From: Nitrospira sp.
GTDB taxonomy: Bacteria > Nitrospirota > Nitrospiria > Nitrospirales > Nitrospiraceae
Direction: 5' to 3'
DNA length: 64,000 bases
Assembly (NCBI GenBank): GCA_024998595.1
Contig: JACOEK010000001.1
Span: forward strand, 744,001-808,000
Positions 1-8,432 of this stretch are shown piece after piece. Numbering within the stretch: the first letter of the stretch is position 1; each line of letters opens with the position of its first letter. The notes under the pieces are model-generated. The model had not been told where the DNA came from. It did not search any database and saw nothing but the letters and a program-made list of their open reading frames with translations. The translations under genes and the position numbers were made by a program.

Positions 1-2360
1 GCGAGGTCGCCGGCAGGATCAGGCAAGAGCGGCGCGGCACCGCTTGGGGCGAATTTCGTCGCCGCCTGGCCGGACAGGCGAAGATCCGCCGCTGAGAGAA
101 TCGGTCCGTCAGACAGCGCCACGGCTTGCTCCAGGCACTGCCGCAGTTCTCTCACATTGCCCGGCCACGATTGTTCCGTGAGCGCCAGGATCGCCTCTTC
201 CGAAAGGCGGACGGTTGTGTGATGGCTCTGTGTCGTGGTGTCGCGCACGCAGGCCTCTGCGATGAGGGGGATATCGTCACGACGTTCCCGCAAAGGCGGC
301 ACGTGCAGCACGAGGCCCTTGAGCCGGAAATACAGATCTTCACGAAACCAGCCTTCCGAGACGCCTCGCTGCAAATCCTTGTTGGTCGCCGCCACGATAC
401 GGACATCCACCGTGGTCGGAGTCGCAGCGCCGACGCGATAGAAGGATCGATCCTGCAACACGCGCAAGAGTTTGCTTTGGTGGTCCAGCCGCAGGTCGCC
501 GATTTCATCGAGGAAAATCGTGCCGAGGTGCGCGAGTTCGAAATACCCTTTGCGGTCTGCCAGCGCGCCGGTGAAACTGCCGCGAACATGACCGAAGAGT
601 TCGCTCTCGAACAGTTCCGGTGAGATGGCCGCCATATTCACGGCAATGAATGGTTTCGCTGCTCGTGGGCTCAACCGGTGGACGGCGCGGGCGCAGAGCT
701 CCTTGCCGGTTCCCGCCTCGCCTGTGATCAGGACGGTCACCGTTGTGCGCGCGCCTTTCTTGAGATCGCGAAACATCGTGATGATCGCCGGGTTCCTCGT
801 GATCATCCCTGTCTGCTCGCATTCCCGACGGAGCGCGTCCTGCTCGACGTTGCCCAGCGGCTCCGTGCTGATCGTCGCAGCTCGCATGCGTTGCAGCTGC
901 TGTTCGAGTTCTTCCATCCGCTGCCGGGTCGCATCTGCTTGTGTCTGGGCCTCGGTGATCCTGAGTTGCAGGTCCGCAGCGAGTCTGCTCGATTCCGCTT
1001 CTTTAGAAACCGACTGAGACATACTGGCTCGAGCGGATTCCAAATCCTCCTCCAGGCTTTCCACCGCCGTTTCCCGATAGACCAGGGCTTCGCGGACCGC
1101 TACCAAATTCTGTTGAACGTGCAGCATGTCCTGCTCCAATAGCATGAGGCGTCTGGTTGCCAGCAGCTGGCCCAGGAGACTACCGGTGACGAGGATCATG
1201 ACAGTGGCGGTGACGGGAATCACGAACGGCAAGACCCAATGGGTGGTAGCCAGTACTGTCCAACTGAGGAAGAGATACAACAGCAGGAATGTCGCACCCA
1301 GGAGCGGACCTTTCCAATCCGTCCACCGGAGGACCATCCGGGCTGCGGAGAGACAAAGGGCGAAGGTCATGACGACTCGCTGCAGCGGGGAGAGGTTCCG
1401 CATCCAGTCCTGTGTCAGCAGCGTGTGGAGCAGATGCGCCTGCAGAAACATGTCCGATGCGTCTTCGCCGGATGGGGTCGTATGTTCCGGTTGAGGGCGC
1501 GGTTGGGTGAGGAGAATCACCGCTTTGCCGTTGACCAGGGCGTTGAGGGCCTCACTATCTTTCCGGTCGATCAAACGAGAAAGTTCCAGGATTGTGCTGG
1601 TTGGAAACACCGTGGAAAGCGGACGTCCGGCAAAGCTGACGAGGAGCCGGCCGTGACGGTCCAGGGGGATATCGATGTCCCGGATCGACCCGTCCGGCAC
1701 GTGCGCGTTGTGTAGCCGGATCAGTCCGGTTCGCCCTTCGATCTGAGTCGGCGGGATTTGCCAAAAGGTGGTCGCCATTGCGAATCCCAGGGCCGGTAGG
1801 TCGCCGGGTCCGGCTCCCTGGTAGAGTGGCAACCGGCGGACAACGCGATCGAGATCGAGCGTCGGTTGCAGTGCGGTTCTCCCCGGTGTGAGGTGTGATG
1901 AGGAGAGCGCAGACGCGGCCGCATCCTGGTCCAACAGGGGAGTCATGACCGCCGGATACGAGACGGTCCCCGCTGACTTCACCGCTTCGATCAACAGGGC
2001 ATCGCTGACGGCGCCTCCGAGATTGGGAGGGCTGGGAACGTCGAGGGGAATATCGAGGCCGATCGAGGCCGCTCCGGCATCATGCAGGGCGGTAATGAGT
2101 TTTGCCGAGAGCGCGCGATCCCACGATCCGGTGCCGAACTGTTGTTCGCTAGCCTGGTCTCTGAGGATGAGGAGCAGGTGGGGGGCTGGCGCCGGTTGGA
2201 CACGGAGGCGCATCCAGGTGTCGTACGGAGCCCATTCCAACGTCTGATACGTGGCCGGAGCGGGCATCCAGATGATTTCGGCGAAAGCCATCGCCGCCAG
2301 CGCCATCACCAGGGCTTGCAGCCAGCTATTCCTGACGAACAGGCGGGTGGCGATTTGCAT
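1..2360 (-). CDS. CHASE2-domain sigma-54-dependent transcriptional activator (3' end outside window)
   Basis: The reading frame opens with an ATG at 2360 and stays open to the window edge, so the C-terminus, presumably including the DNA-binding helix-turn-helix, is missing. The N-terminus has a hydrophobic segment followed by an extracytoplasmic CHASE2-like region (GLDIPLDVPSP, DGSIRDIDIPLD), then membrane segments around residues 295-360, a coiled coil around 365-500, and an AAA+ domain. The AAA+ part carries a Walker A GEAGTGKE near residue 545, a sigma-54 contact loop reading GSFTGA near 593 where GAFTGA is usual, a Walker B-like IFLDEIGDL, and WPGNVREL near 735. CHASE2 domains sense unidentified extracytoplasmic signals; the AAA+ domain should open sigma-54 promoters. 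It starts 41 bp after the TPR gene upstream and is probably cotranscribed with it. Family assignment is firm, the signal and target genes are unknown. Confidence 0.88.
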   Translation of the reverse strand, partial: MQIATRLFVRNSWLQALVMALAAMAFAEIIWMPAPATYQTLEWAPYDTWMRLRVQPAPAPHLLLILRDQASEQQFGTGSWDRALSAKLITALHDAGAASIGLDIPLDVPSPPNLGGAVSDALLIEAVKSAGTVSYPAVMTPLLDQDAAASALSSSHLTPGRTALQPTLDLDRVVRRLPLYQGAGPGDLPALGFAMATTFWQIPPTQIEGRTGLIRLHNAHVPDGSIRDIDIPLDRHGRLLVSFAGRPLSTVFPTSTILELSRLIDRKDSEALNALVNGKAVILLTQPRPQPEHTTPSGEDASDMFLQAHLLHTLLTQDWMRNLSPLQRVVMTFALCLSAARMVLRWTDWKGPLLGATFLLLYLFLSWTVLATTHWVLPFVIPVTATVMILVTGSLLGQLLATRRLMLLEQDMLHVQQNLVAVREALVYRETAVESLEEDLESARASMSQSVSKEAESSRLAADLQLRITEAQTQADATRQRMEELEQQLQRMRAATISTEPLGNVEQDALRRECEQTGMITRNPAIITMFRDLKKGARTTVTVLITGEAGTGKELCARAVHRLSPRAAKPFIAVNMAAISPELFESELFGHVRGSFTGALADRKGYFELAHLGTIFLDEIGDLRLDHQSKLLRVLQDRSFYRVGAATPTTVDVRIVAATNKDLQRGVSEGWFREDLYFRLKGLVLHVPPLRERRDDIPLIAEACVRDTTTQSHHTTVRLSEEAILALTEQSWPGNVRELRQCLEQAVALSDGPILSAADLRLSGQAATKFAPSGAAPLLPDPAGDL

Positions 2361-2401
2361 TGGTTGTCACTGCCGAACAGGAGGTTGCACACGTCCGCTT
2401 G

Positions 2402-3742
2402 TTACGGCTTGGGAGGTTCAGTCGCGACTTCGTCGAGGATGCGTTTGACGTCGTCCTTCGGCAAACCCTTCAGATAGCTCTTGGCCTTGGCCTGATCAGG
2501 GGCCAAGCCGAGACCTTTGGCGTAGATACGGGCCAGCGCCATGCGGGAAGGAACGGCGCCATCGGCGGCGGTGGATTCCAGATAACTCAAGATCCATTGA
2601 CCATGCGGCGGGAGTTGGCCGTCGAGTCCCTGTTCGTACAGTTGCACCAGCGTGGCATGGGAGATCTCGTTGAGGGCATAGGCTTCACGCAGGAGCACCG
2701 GGAGGGCCTCCGCGGTGCGGCCCTGTTTCAACAGCGTTGTGCCGACGGTCTCGGTGGGCTGATCCCGGTCGAGGTCGGGAAAATCCAGCCAGATTTGATC
2801 GCAATAGTTCTTGAAGGCCTCGGCCGCCACCTTGGATTGTTTGGTCTGGAGATTGCCTTTGACGGCGGCCAGTCGTCTGAGTTGCGTCAGCGCTTGGGCG
2901 GCTTCCGGTAAACCCTGTTCGAAGGCCTGCGCCCACCAGGTGATGGCCATGATTTGGCTTTTCTCGACTCCCTGTCCGGAGCGATAGGCATTCCCGAGGA
3001 AATATTGGGCCTTGGCCAGACCGGCCAGCGCGGCCGTTTCGAGTTCCTGGGCCGCTTCCTTGTCTCGGCCCGCCACCTTGAGGACGAGCCCCAGGCGGTA
3101 ATGGGCCTCGGCAAAATCGGGTTTCAACCGCAGCGCTTCCTGGTAGGCCTTGATGGCCGATTGGATGTTGCCGCGCGTGTAATGAATCGTGCCCATGCTG
3201 TAGTGCGCTTGCACGACCGTCGGATCGAGGCGGACGGCCTCTTGAAGTTCCGTCATGGCGGTACGCCAGTCCTGCTTGGCCATGAGTGCGGTTCCGAGAT
3301 CGAGATGCGCCTGGGCGACCGTGGGATGGAATCGCAGGGCGGTCCGGTATTCGTCGATCGCGCCATCGGTATCACCCAGCAGAAACAGTGTTCGGCCGAG
3401 GACGAGCCGAGGCTCTTGGGCATCCGGTTCGATATGCAAGGCTTGGCGAGCCCTTGCTAGAATCTCGAGTGGTGTCAGGGGAGCCTGGGGCGGCGGCGTG
3501 ACCGGTGGTGGAGGCGGCGCAGGAGGTTCGCTGGGCAGCGGTTCTACACGAACAGCTTCTTGAGCGGCCTGGTCAGTCGCCGGAGCTGCCGGCGTCTCGA
3601 CGACGGGTGCGTCCGCTTGGACGGTTCCTGTTGCCGTACCGGGGGAGGGCTCTTCTTGCGCAGCACCCGGGAGGGACGGAAAAGGCACTGTCACAATGAC
3701 GATGAGAAACCACCGTCCGACGGCGAGGCGTTGCAAGAACAT
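2402..3742 (-). CDS. secreted TPR/Sel1-repeat protein
   Basis: The protein has a Sec-type signal peptide (MFLQRLAVGRWFLIVIVTV, probable cleavage after PGAAQ), a Pro/Ala/Glu-rich linker, then TPR repeats: ARQALHIEPDAQEPRLVLGR, LRFHPTVAQAHLDLGTALM, VRLDPTVVQAHYSMGTIHY and LRLKPDFAEAHYRLGLVLK. Sel1-type repeats follow (AQYFLGNAYRSGQGVEKS, MALARIYAKGLGLAPDQA). The frame extends 46 codons upstream to 3880, but ATG 3742 is chosen because it places the signal peptide at the N-terminus; the upstream part would put a second hydrophobic stretch in front of it. TPR and Sel1 repeats mediate protein-protein contacts, so this is likely a periplasmic or envelope scaffold. It lies just upstream of the CHASE2 activator and may work with its sensor region, which is only inference from position. 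Confidence 0.75.
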   Translation of the reverse strand: MFLQRLAVGRWFLIVIVTVPFPSLPGAAQEEPSPGTATGTVQADAPVVETPAAPATDQAAQEAVRVEPLPSEPPAPPPPPVTPPPQAPLTPLEILARARQALHIEPDAQEPRLVLGRTLFLLGDTDGAIDEYRTALRFHPTVAQAHLDLGTALMAKQDWRTAMTELQEAVRLDPTVVQAHYSMGTIHYTRGNIQSAIKAYQEALRLKPDFAEAHYRLGLVLKVAGRDKEAAQELETAALAGLAKAQYFLGNAYRSGQGVEKSQIMAITWWAQAFEQGLPEAAQALTQLRRLAAVKGNLQTKQSKVAAEAFKNYCDQIWLDFPDLDRDQPTETVGTTLLKQGRTAEALPVLLREAYALNEISHATLVQLYEQGLDGQLPPHGQWILSYLESTAADGAVPSRMALARIYAKGLGLAPDQAKAKSYLKGLPKDDVKRILDEVATEPPKP

Positions 3743-3911
3743 AAGCGCTGGCAGGGCTCCAGGTAAAAAGTATCCGACTATATACACATAGATGACGAGA
3801 AATTTCCACGGGATCTCACAGGGAACCCGCGTCGATGGCCCAACAGAACCAGAGAACGGAATCGAGCATGAAGGCAGCACGAGGCAACAAGCGAGGGATC
3901 ATTGCCATCGA

Positions 3912-4583
3912 TCAGGAGGTCAAGAAGGCGAGTGTCAGTGCGACGGCAGCGAGGAGCAACAACATCCCTATGATGAGGTAGCGCCACCAGGACAATTGAT
4001 CCAAAACCGGCATGAATCCCAGGCTCACGCCTTCGGCCAGCAGCCAGTTTCTAAACTCCTGGGGAGCGACAACGTGGATCCCACGGGCCGTACAGGACGC
4101 CATGAAGCGATCCACCACCATGCCCCGCAATGCCCCGCGAATCAACCGTTCAAGCCACTGTGGAAGCCGGAGGCGACGCCCTGCTTGCGCGACAGAGTGG
4201 TCGAGAAGGGTTTCATACTCCTGTCGAACGGTGGAAAGGTCCCGGTTCCTGGTGTCTTCTGCCCCTCTCAGCGCGGGCAATGTGTGAAACCAGTCGCGAA
4301 GGGCTTGTTCGAACCGCTCCACCATCTGCCGGGCTGCATCCAGTACTCCAGCCACGGTCCCGCCGACGATTGCGATGATGACATACAAAGCGGTCAGGGA
4401 CCAGCTTCCCAGGGTGGCCCAGGTTCCACGGTTTGAGACGGAGTTGGTGTATAGGAGGGCGGCCCCTCCCACGATGGTGATCGCGACCAGCACGTGCAGG
4501 GGCAGGGTGCGAAGCAGAGTCTGGAGGAATGTGTGGGGACTGTTCCCGTTCGGCCTTGGAGGCGGAGTCAACATGGTGGCCAC
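3912..4583 (-). CDS. membrane protein of unknown function, three predicted helices
   Basis: This 223-residue protein is not recognised. Two hydrophobic helices lie near residues 28-48 (VLVAITIVGGAALLY) and 60-82 (SWSLTALYVIIAIVGGTVAG). A soluble region rich in Arg and Glu follows (ERFEQALRDWFHTLPALRG through RLPQWLERLIRGALRGMVVD), and a C-terminal helix ends the protein (YLIIGMLLLLAAVALTLAFL). The gene follows the HIT gene with 8 bp between them on the minus strand, so the two are probably cotranscribed. A start 9 bp downstream (second Met) is also possible. No catalytic motif is seen. Confidence 0.7.
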   Translation of the reverse strand: MATMLTPPPRPNGNSPHTFLQTLLRTLPLHVLVAITIVGGAALLYTNSVSNRGTWATLGSWSLTALYVIIAIVGGTVAGVLDAARQMVERFEQALRDWFHTLPALRGAEDTRNRDLSTVRQEYETLLDHSVAQAGRRLRLPQWLERLIRGALRGMVVDRFMASCTARGIHVVAPQEFRNWLLAEGVSLGFMPVLDQLSWWRYLIIGMLLLLAAVALTLAFLTS

Positions 4584-4591
4584 CGGACGGG

Positions 4592-5041
4592 TTATGGCCT
4601 GAATGGCGCCTGCTGCCGGTGAGTCGGCCAGATCGTCCGGAGACGGTCCACCAGGGAGGCCAGGGTATCCGGTTTCAGGCGGACCGGTTCATGCGCGATG
4701 CGCCACACCGGCTCGAGCGGAGCCGGGTCTTGGGAGAGGCGCGGAATCAGATGCCAATGAATGTGTGGAAGCTGGTTGCCGAGTAACTCGTAGTTGATCT
4801 TCACCGCCTGCCATTCTTCGGCGAGGAGGGCGGACACCTGGGCGACTTCTTCGATCAGGCTGCTGCGCTCCTCACGGGAGAGATGGAAGAGTTCCGTCGC
4901 ATGGCGCTTCAAGACGAGCACCGTCCAGCCGGGGAAAAACTGATCGTCGTGCAGATAGGCCTTGGTGAGTCCACAATCGGCGAGGAAATGGTCCTGGCGG
5001 GGCCAGGTCCCGACACAAGCCTTGCAGGGATGGTCGCTCAT
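4592..5041 (-). CDS. HIT-family nucleotide hydrolase/transferase
   Basis: The protein has the histidine-triad motif HIHWHLIPR near residues 93-101, the hallmark of HIT enzymes, which hydrolyse or transfer nucleoside phosphates. The N-terminus contains CKAC and, further on, CGLTKAYLHDDQFFPGW, like the zinc-dependent branch of the family. At 149 residues it is the normal size. Its ATG overlaps the stop of the upstream secreted-protein gene by 4 bp, and the membrane-protein gene starts 8 bp after its stop. The substrate cannot be told from sequence. A second HIT gene lies at 42198-42542. Confidence 0.85.
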   Translation of the reverse strand: MSDHPCKACVGTWPRQDHFLADCGLTKAYLHDDQFFPGWTVLVLKRHATELFHLSREERSSLIEEVAQVSALLAEEWQAVKINYELLGNQLPHIHWHLIPRLSQDPAPLEPVWRIAHEPVRLKPDTLASLVDRLRTIWPTHRQQAPFRP

Positions 5042-5658
5042 GGTTGGCTGAGGGTCCGCGCCTCTTCCGCCGTGATCACGCCCTTTTTGAGCAGGAGCTG
5101 AATGAGTTTGTCGGTGGTCGCTCTGTGCGGCGCGGCGGCCGCGGCTGCGGCGGCTGCTTGGGATTTCTGCTTCGGCGGTTCTCGCCGCTGTCCCATGACG
5201 CGGAATGACGGGGTGAACACGGCCACGTAGTCCCGGTTCCGGATGCGGACGGATACGGGAAGGCTTTCGCTGTTGGGGGTAAGGTCAGGTCCTGATCCTT
5301 GCGGAACGCGGAAAAAGGGTTTTCCGTCATCCGTGGTCCCGTCCTGACCGATGATTTCCATCCTCGTCAAAAGAGATTCGCCCGTCAGGTTCTCGCGATC
5401 CTGTCCGGCGGTGTTGGTTATGTGATCCAACACGAGGATGAGACTGTCGGCCACAAAGAGATCGGGCGAACTGTTTCGGACCGTGACGTCGTAGCGATAT
5501 TCACTCGAAAAATTGTCCCGGCTGCGGAGAGTGACAAAGGGGGTGACCTTGCCGGTTACGTCCACCAGTTGATCGGATGCACATACGGGGGTGGCTGCCT
5601 CCGCCAGCACGAGGCAGGCACTTCCTGCCAGGATCTGCATGGAACGAGTCATTCTCAT
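5038..5658 (-). CDS. secreted protein with poly-alanine linker, unknown function
   Basis: An N-terminal signal peptide is visible (MQILAGSACLVLAEAATPVC with the likely cleavage at CAS-D). The mature part looks beta-rich (VTGKVTPFVTLRSRDNFSSE, YDVTVRNSSPDLFVADSLIL) and may be an immunoglobulin-like fold. Near residues 168-176 there is a run of nine alanines, followed by a short C-terminal helix (TDKLIQLLLKKGVITAEEA) of the kind seen in SHOCT-like or porin-anchoring tails. The family is not recognised. The start is ATG 5658; a Met six codons in is also possible. It is the first gene of a minus-strand run with the HIT and membrane-protein genes. Confidence 0.65.
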   Translation of the reverse strand: MRMTRSMQILAGSACLVLAEAATPVCASDQLVDVTGKVTPFVTLRSRDNFSSEYRYDVTVRNSSPDLFVADSLILVLDHITNTAGQDRENLTGESLLTRMEIIGQDGTTDDGKPFFRVPQGSGPDLTPNSESLPVSVRIRNRDYVAVFTPSFRVMGQRREPPKQKSQAAAAAAAAAPHRATTDKLIQLLLKKGVITAEEARTLSQP

Positions 5659-5749
5659 GGTTCCCTCCCGTTGTCGATCAACATCCGGTTCAGGATAACA
5701 AAGCCCTGCGGTCAGTGCGAGGATTTCCTCTCCCTGCGCGGGAGTCTGC

Positions 5750-5779
5750 TTGACACGTTCTTTTCATGGACGATATTCT
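5750..5779 (+). promoter_or_regulatory. sigma-70-type promoter ahead of the HD-domain gene
   Basis: A perfect -35 TTGACA lies at 5750-5755, with TATTCT at 5774-5779 after an 18-bp spacer. Transcription would start near 5786, downstream of the first ATG of the open frame (5766), which argues for the ATG at 5820 as the true start of the next gene. Confidence 0.55.
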
Positions 5780-5819
5780 GCCGGCCGGTCAACCGTCGCC
5801 TCCGGTGCATCACCCCTGC

Positions 5820-6692
5820 ATGGCACGTACACGTACTAGCTCCCTTCCGTTGCTTGTTCCCCGTGCATTCGCATCCACGCTGCTACAGTTCTACGATTAT
5901 CCTGATCCGCGTCGTCCGGGCAGAATGATCAAGGGCTATGATTGCCCCCATGCCGTACGGACGGCCCGGATGTGCGCGGCCGTGGCCCAACGGTTGGGAC
6001 ATGCACCTGCGCGCGTGAAACAGTATCAAATCGCCTGTCTCCTCCATGATTTGGGACGGGCCGGCCTCGATCGATTACTCTTCGGCCGCATCTGGTCTTG
6101 GGCCCGCGCCCACGGCATTCCCACCAGACCTCGAGAATGGAGAGCGGCCCATCCGGAGACGCGCTACGGGAAAGAAACAGAAGCCTTTGTGTCCCTGTAT
6201 CGAGTCGCGATGGAGAAGGCCGGCATCACCCTGGATCCATGGGCCTGCGAACAGGTGGAGATGCGCCTGGGATATGCCCGCCGCCTGGCTGCTCGACTAC
6301 GTACTGTGAAACCGAGCTTGCGCGAGTTGGGGGTTGCGTGGGCGCCCTGGATGGGGCGGATCATGCTCTATTATTATTATCCTGAGAAACTGGCCGGCGC
6401 ACAGCCCTGGGTACGGCAGTTGGCCGAGATTCTCGTTGCCTGCGAACAGTTCGAGGCATTCAGCAATCAGCGCCGGGGGCGTGACTACTATGTGCGGCGC
6501 CGTGAAGATCTGAGGGAAGCGTTTGCCTATCTCGATGGGCTGCAGAAAGAAGGCATCATCAGTCGTCCGGTCGTTCATGCCTTGCGTGACCTCTCGGCAG
6601 AGGGTGCGTTTGATGCCGTGCTTGAGCAGGCGAGAGGGCGCGCATTGTCCAAGCGGGAACGGGCATTTCTACGCCGGGCTGGTAAGGAGTAA
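5820..6692 (+). CDS. HD-domain metal-dependent phosphohydrolase-like protein
   Basis: The N-terminal half carries the HD pattern: CPHAVRTARMCAAVAQRLG followed by CLLHDLGRAGLDRLLFG, where the adjacent His-Asp pair supplies metal ligands. HD proteins hydrolyse nucleotides, cyclic dinucleotides or other phosphoesters. The C-terminal part is Arg- and Tyr-rich and helical (IMLYYYYPEKL, QRRGRDYYVRRREDL). The open frame begins at 5766, but a promoter overlaps that codon, so ATG 5820 is preferred; MIKGYD at 5925 is a further option. The gene is followed after 3 bp by the YjbQ-family gene and then the protease, which look like one operon. The substrate is unknown. Confidence 0.72.
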   Translation: MARTRTSSLPLLVPRAFASTLLQFYDYPDPRRPGRMIKGYDCPHAVRTARMCAAVAQRLGHAPARVKQYQIACLLHDLGRAGLDRLLFGRIWSWARAHGIPTRPREWRAAHPETRYGKETEAFVSLYRVAMEKAGITLDPWACEQVEMRLGYARRLAARLRTVKPSLRELGVAWAPWMGRIMLYYYYPEKLAGAQPWVRQLAEILVACEQFEAFSNQRRGRDYYVRRREDLREAFAYLDGLQKEGIISRPVVHALRDLSAEGAFDAVLEQARGRALSKRERAFLRRAGKE

Positions 6693-6695
6693 CCG

Positions 6696-7118
6696 ATGGC
6701 CGTCAAGACGGTGTCGATTCAAGTGCCGATGCAGGGCGACAGCCGGATGGAAAATATCACCAGGCAGGTGCAGGCGGCTCTTGAGCAGACGCAGCTGCGG
6801 GCGGGCATCGTGACGGTGTTCATCAAACACACGACCGCGTCCGTGTTGATCGTCGAGGATGAGCCCGGTATCCGCGCGGATACGAAAGCGCTGTGGGAAC
6901 GGTTCATTCCGGCCGATCCGGACTGGCAGCACAATGTACGCAACGCAGGAGAGGACAATGGTCATAGCCACCTGCGCGGGCAACTCCAGGGCCAGTCGCT
7001 CACGATACCGTTCACGGATGGAGCGATGACGTTGGGAATTTGGCAACAGATCGTCGTGTTGGATTTTGATACTCGAGCGAGAACCAGAGAGTTGGTCCTC
7101 CAGATGCTCGGTGAATAG
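6696..7118 (+). CDS. yjbQ: YjbQ/UPF0047 family protein
   Basis: This 140-residue protein matches the YjbQ (UPF0047) family along its length: FIKHTTASVLIVEDEPGI, NAGEDNGHSHLRGQLQGQ with the conserved His ligands, and TLGIWQQIVVLDFDTRAR near the end. Members have weak thiamine-phosphate synthase activity in E. coli, but the physiological role is unsettled. It sits 3 bp after the HD-domain gene, and its TAG stop is immediately followed by the ATG of the protease gene, so the three are translationally close. Confidence 0.9.
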   Translation: MAVKTVSIQVPMQGDSRMENITRQVQAALEQTQLRAGIVTVFIKHTTASVLIVEDEPGIRADTKALWERFIPADPDWQHNVRNAGEDNGHSHLRGQLQGQSLTIPFTDGAMTLGIWQQIVVLDFDTRARTRELVLQMLGE

Positions 7119-8246
7119 ATGCGATCGGCGAACGTGCGCACAAAGACTGCTGTCATTCGGTTCATAGGTGTTTGGTTGTTGTCGTGCCTGGCGTCGGGGC
7201 TGTTCCCGCCTGCCGACGGTGAAGCTGCCGAAGGAACGCCTCCTCTGCACGTGGCGCAAGTCGCCGCGCCGACTGAACTCAGTCCTGAAGAGCAGGCGAC
7301 GATTGCGGTGTTCGACCGGGCCACCAGGTCGGTGGTGTTCATCGCGAACACGGCCATGCAGCGTGATCCTTGGTCGTTCAACCTGTTTGAGGTTCCACAG
7401 GGATCCGGAACGGGATTCGTCTGGAGCCGGCAAGGCCACATTGTGACCAACTATCACGTCATTTACGGAGCGGATTCGATCACGGTGACGTTGGCGGACC
7501 GTACCGAATACAAGGCGAAGGTCATCGGGGCCGATCCGGATCATGATGTCGCGGTGCTTCAGATTCAGGCCTCCGAAACGACACTCCAGCCGGTCACCAT
7601 CGGAAATTCCCAGTCGCTCCGTGTCGGGCAGAAAGTGCTGGCGATCGGCAATCCCTTCGGCCTCGATCACACCCTGACGACCGGCGTGGTGAGCGCGCTG
7701 GGCCGGACCATCAAGTCGATGAGCAACCGGACCATTGAGGGGGTGATTCAGACCGATGCCGCGATCAATCCGGGCAACTCGGGCGGGCCGTTGTTGGACA
7801 GCGGCGGGCGCTTGATCGGGGTGAACACGCAGATTGTCAGCCCCAGCGGCGCATTTGCCGGGATCGGATTTGCGGTGCCGGTCGATACGGTCAGTCGCAT
7901 CGTGCCGGAATTGATCAAGCATGGAAAATTGATCAGGCCGGGATTGGGCATTTCGTTGGTTCCCGATGCCATGGCGCGGCGATGGGGCGTCAAGGGCGTC
8001 ATCATCGGCAAGGTCGGGCGCGGAAGCGCGGCGGAACGGATCGGCCTCCACGGCGCGCGAGAAACCGCCGGTGGCCGCATTGAGCTGGGCGATATTATTG
8101 TTGCCGTGGACGGCAAACCGGTTGAGACCATCGACGATCTGATGGACCTCATGGAGCTGCATAAGGTCGGTGATCAGGTCACGATCGAATTCGCACGCGG
8201 CAATCGCCGCCTGCAGGCCGTGGCCACCTTACAGGCCGTCAACTGA
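7119..8246 (+). CDS. DegP/HtrA-type serine protease with one PDZ domain
   Basis: The protein carries the trypsin-like triad: His113 in TNYHVIYG, Asp143 in DPDHDVAVLQ and Ser221 in NPGNSGGPLLD. An N-terminal hydrophobic segment (FIGVWLLSCLASGLFPP) suggests export or anchoring to the periplasmic side. A single PDZ domain follows at about 280-375 (GLHGARETAGGRIELGDIIV, DLMELHKVGDQVTIEF). At 375 residues it fits the one-PDZ DegS/HhoA-like group, which degrades or senses misfolded envelope proteins. The ATG follows directly on the yjbQ stop codon. Confidence 0.93.
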   Translation: MRSANVRTKTAVIRFIGVWLLSCLASGLFPPADGEAAEGTPPLHVAQVAAPTELSPEEQATIAVFDRATRSVVFIANTAMQRDPWSFNLFEVPQGSGTGFVWSRQGHIVTNYHVIYGADSITVTLADRTEYKAKVIGADPDHDVAVLQIQASETTLQPVTIGNSQSLRVGQKVLAIGNPFGLDHTLTTGVVSALGRTIKSMSNRTIEGVIQTDAAINPGNSGGPLLDSGGRLIGVNTQIVSPSGAFAGIGFAVPVDTVSRIVPELIKHGKLIRPGLGISLVPDAMARRWGVKGVIIGKVGRGSAAERIGLHGARETAGGRIELGDIIVAVDGKPVETIDDLMDLMELHKVGDQVTIEFARGNRRLQAVATLQAVN

Positions 8247-8432
8247 GATGCAGCAAACTGAAGAAGCCCGCCAGCTGAGCATCTCGCCGATCTGAAGACC
8301 TTGAGTCCATGAACATTCTCGCGTTCCATCAGACTTGTGCCGTCCAGTGTGAGAATCGGTGATTCGTAAGGCGACAGTGGCGTGCCTCCCTGTGTTAGGA
8401 TGACCGGAGTTGCATAAGCCGGAGGAATTGAT

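Noticed and set aside
6669-8162. 497-codon frame on the minus strand opposite yjbQ and the protease gene
   Set aside because: It is fully antisense to two clearly conserved genes and its translation is low-complexity His/Arg-rich with no recognisable family.
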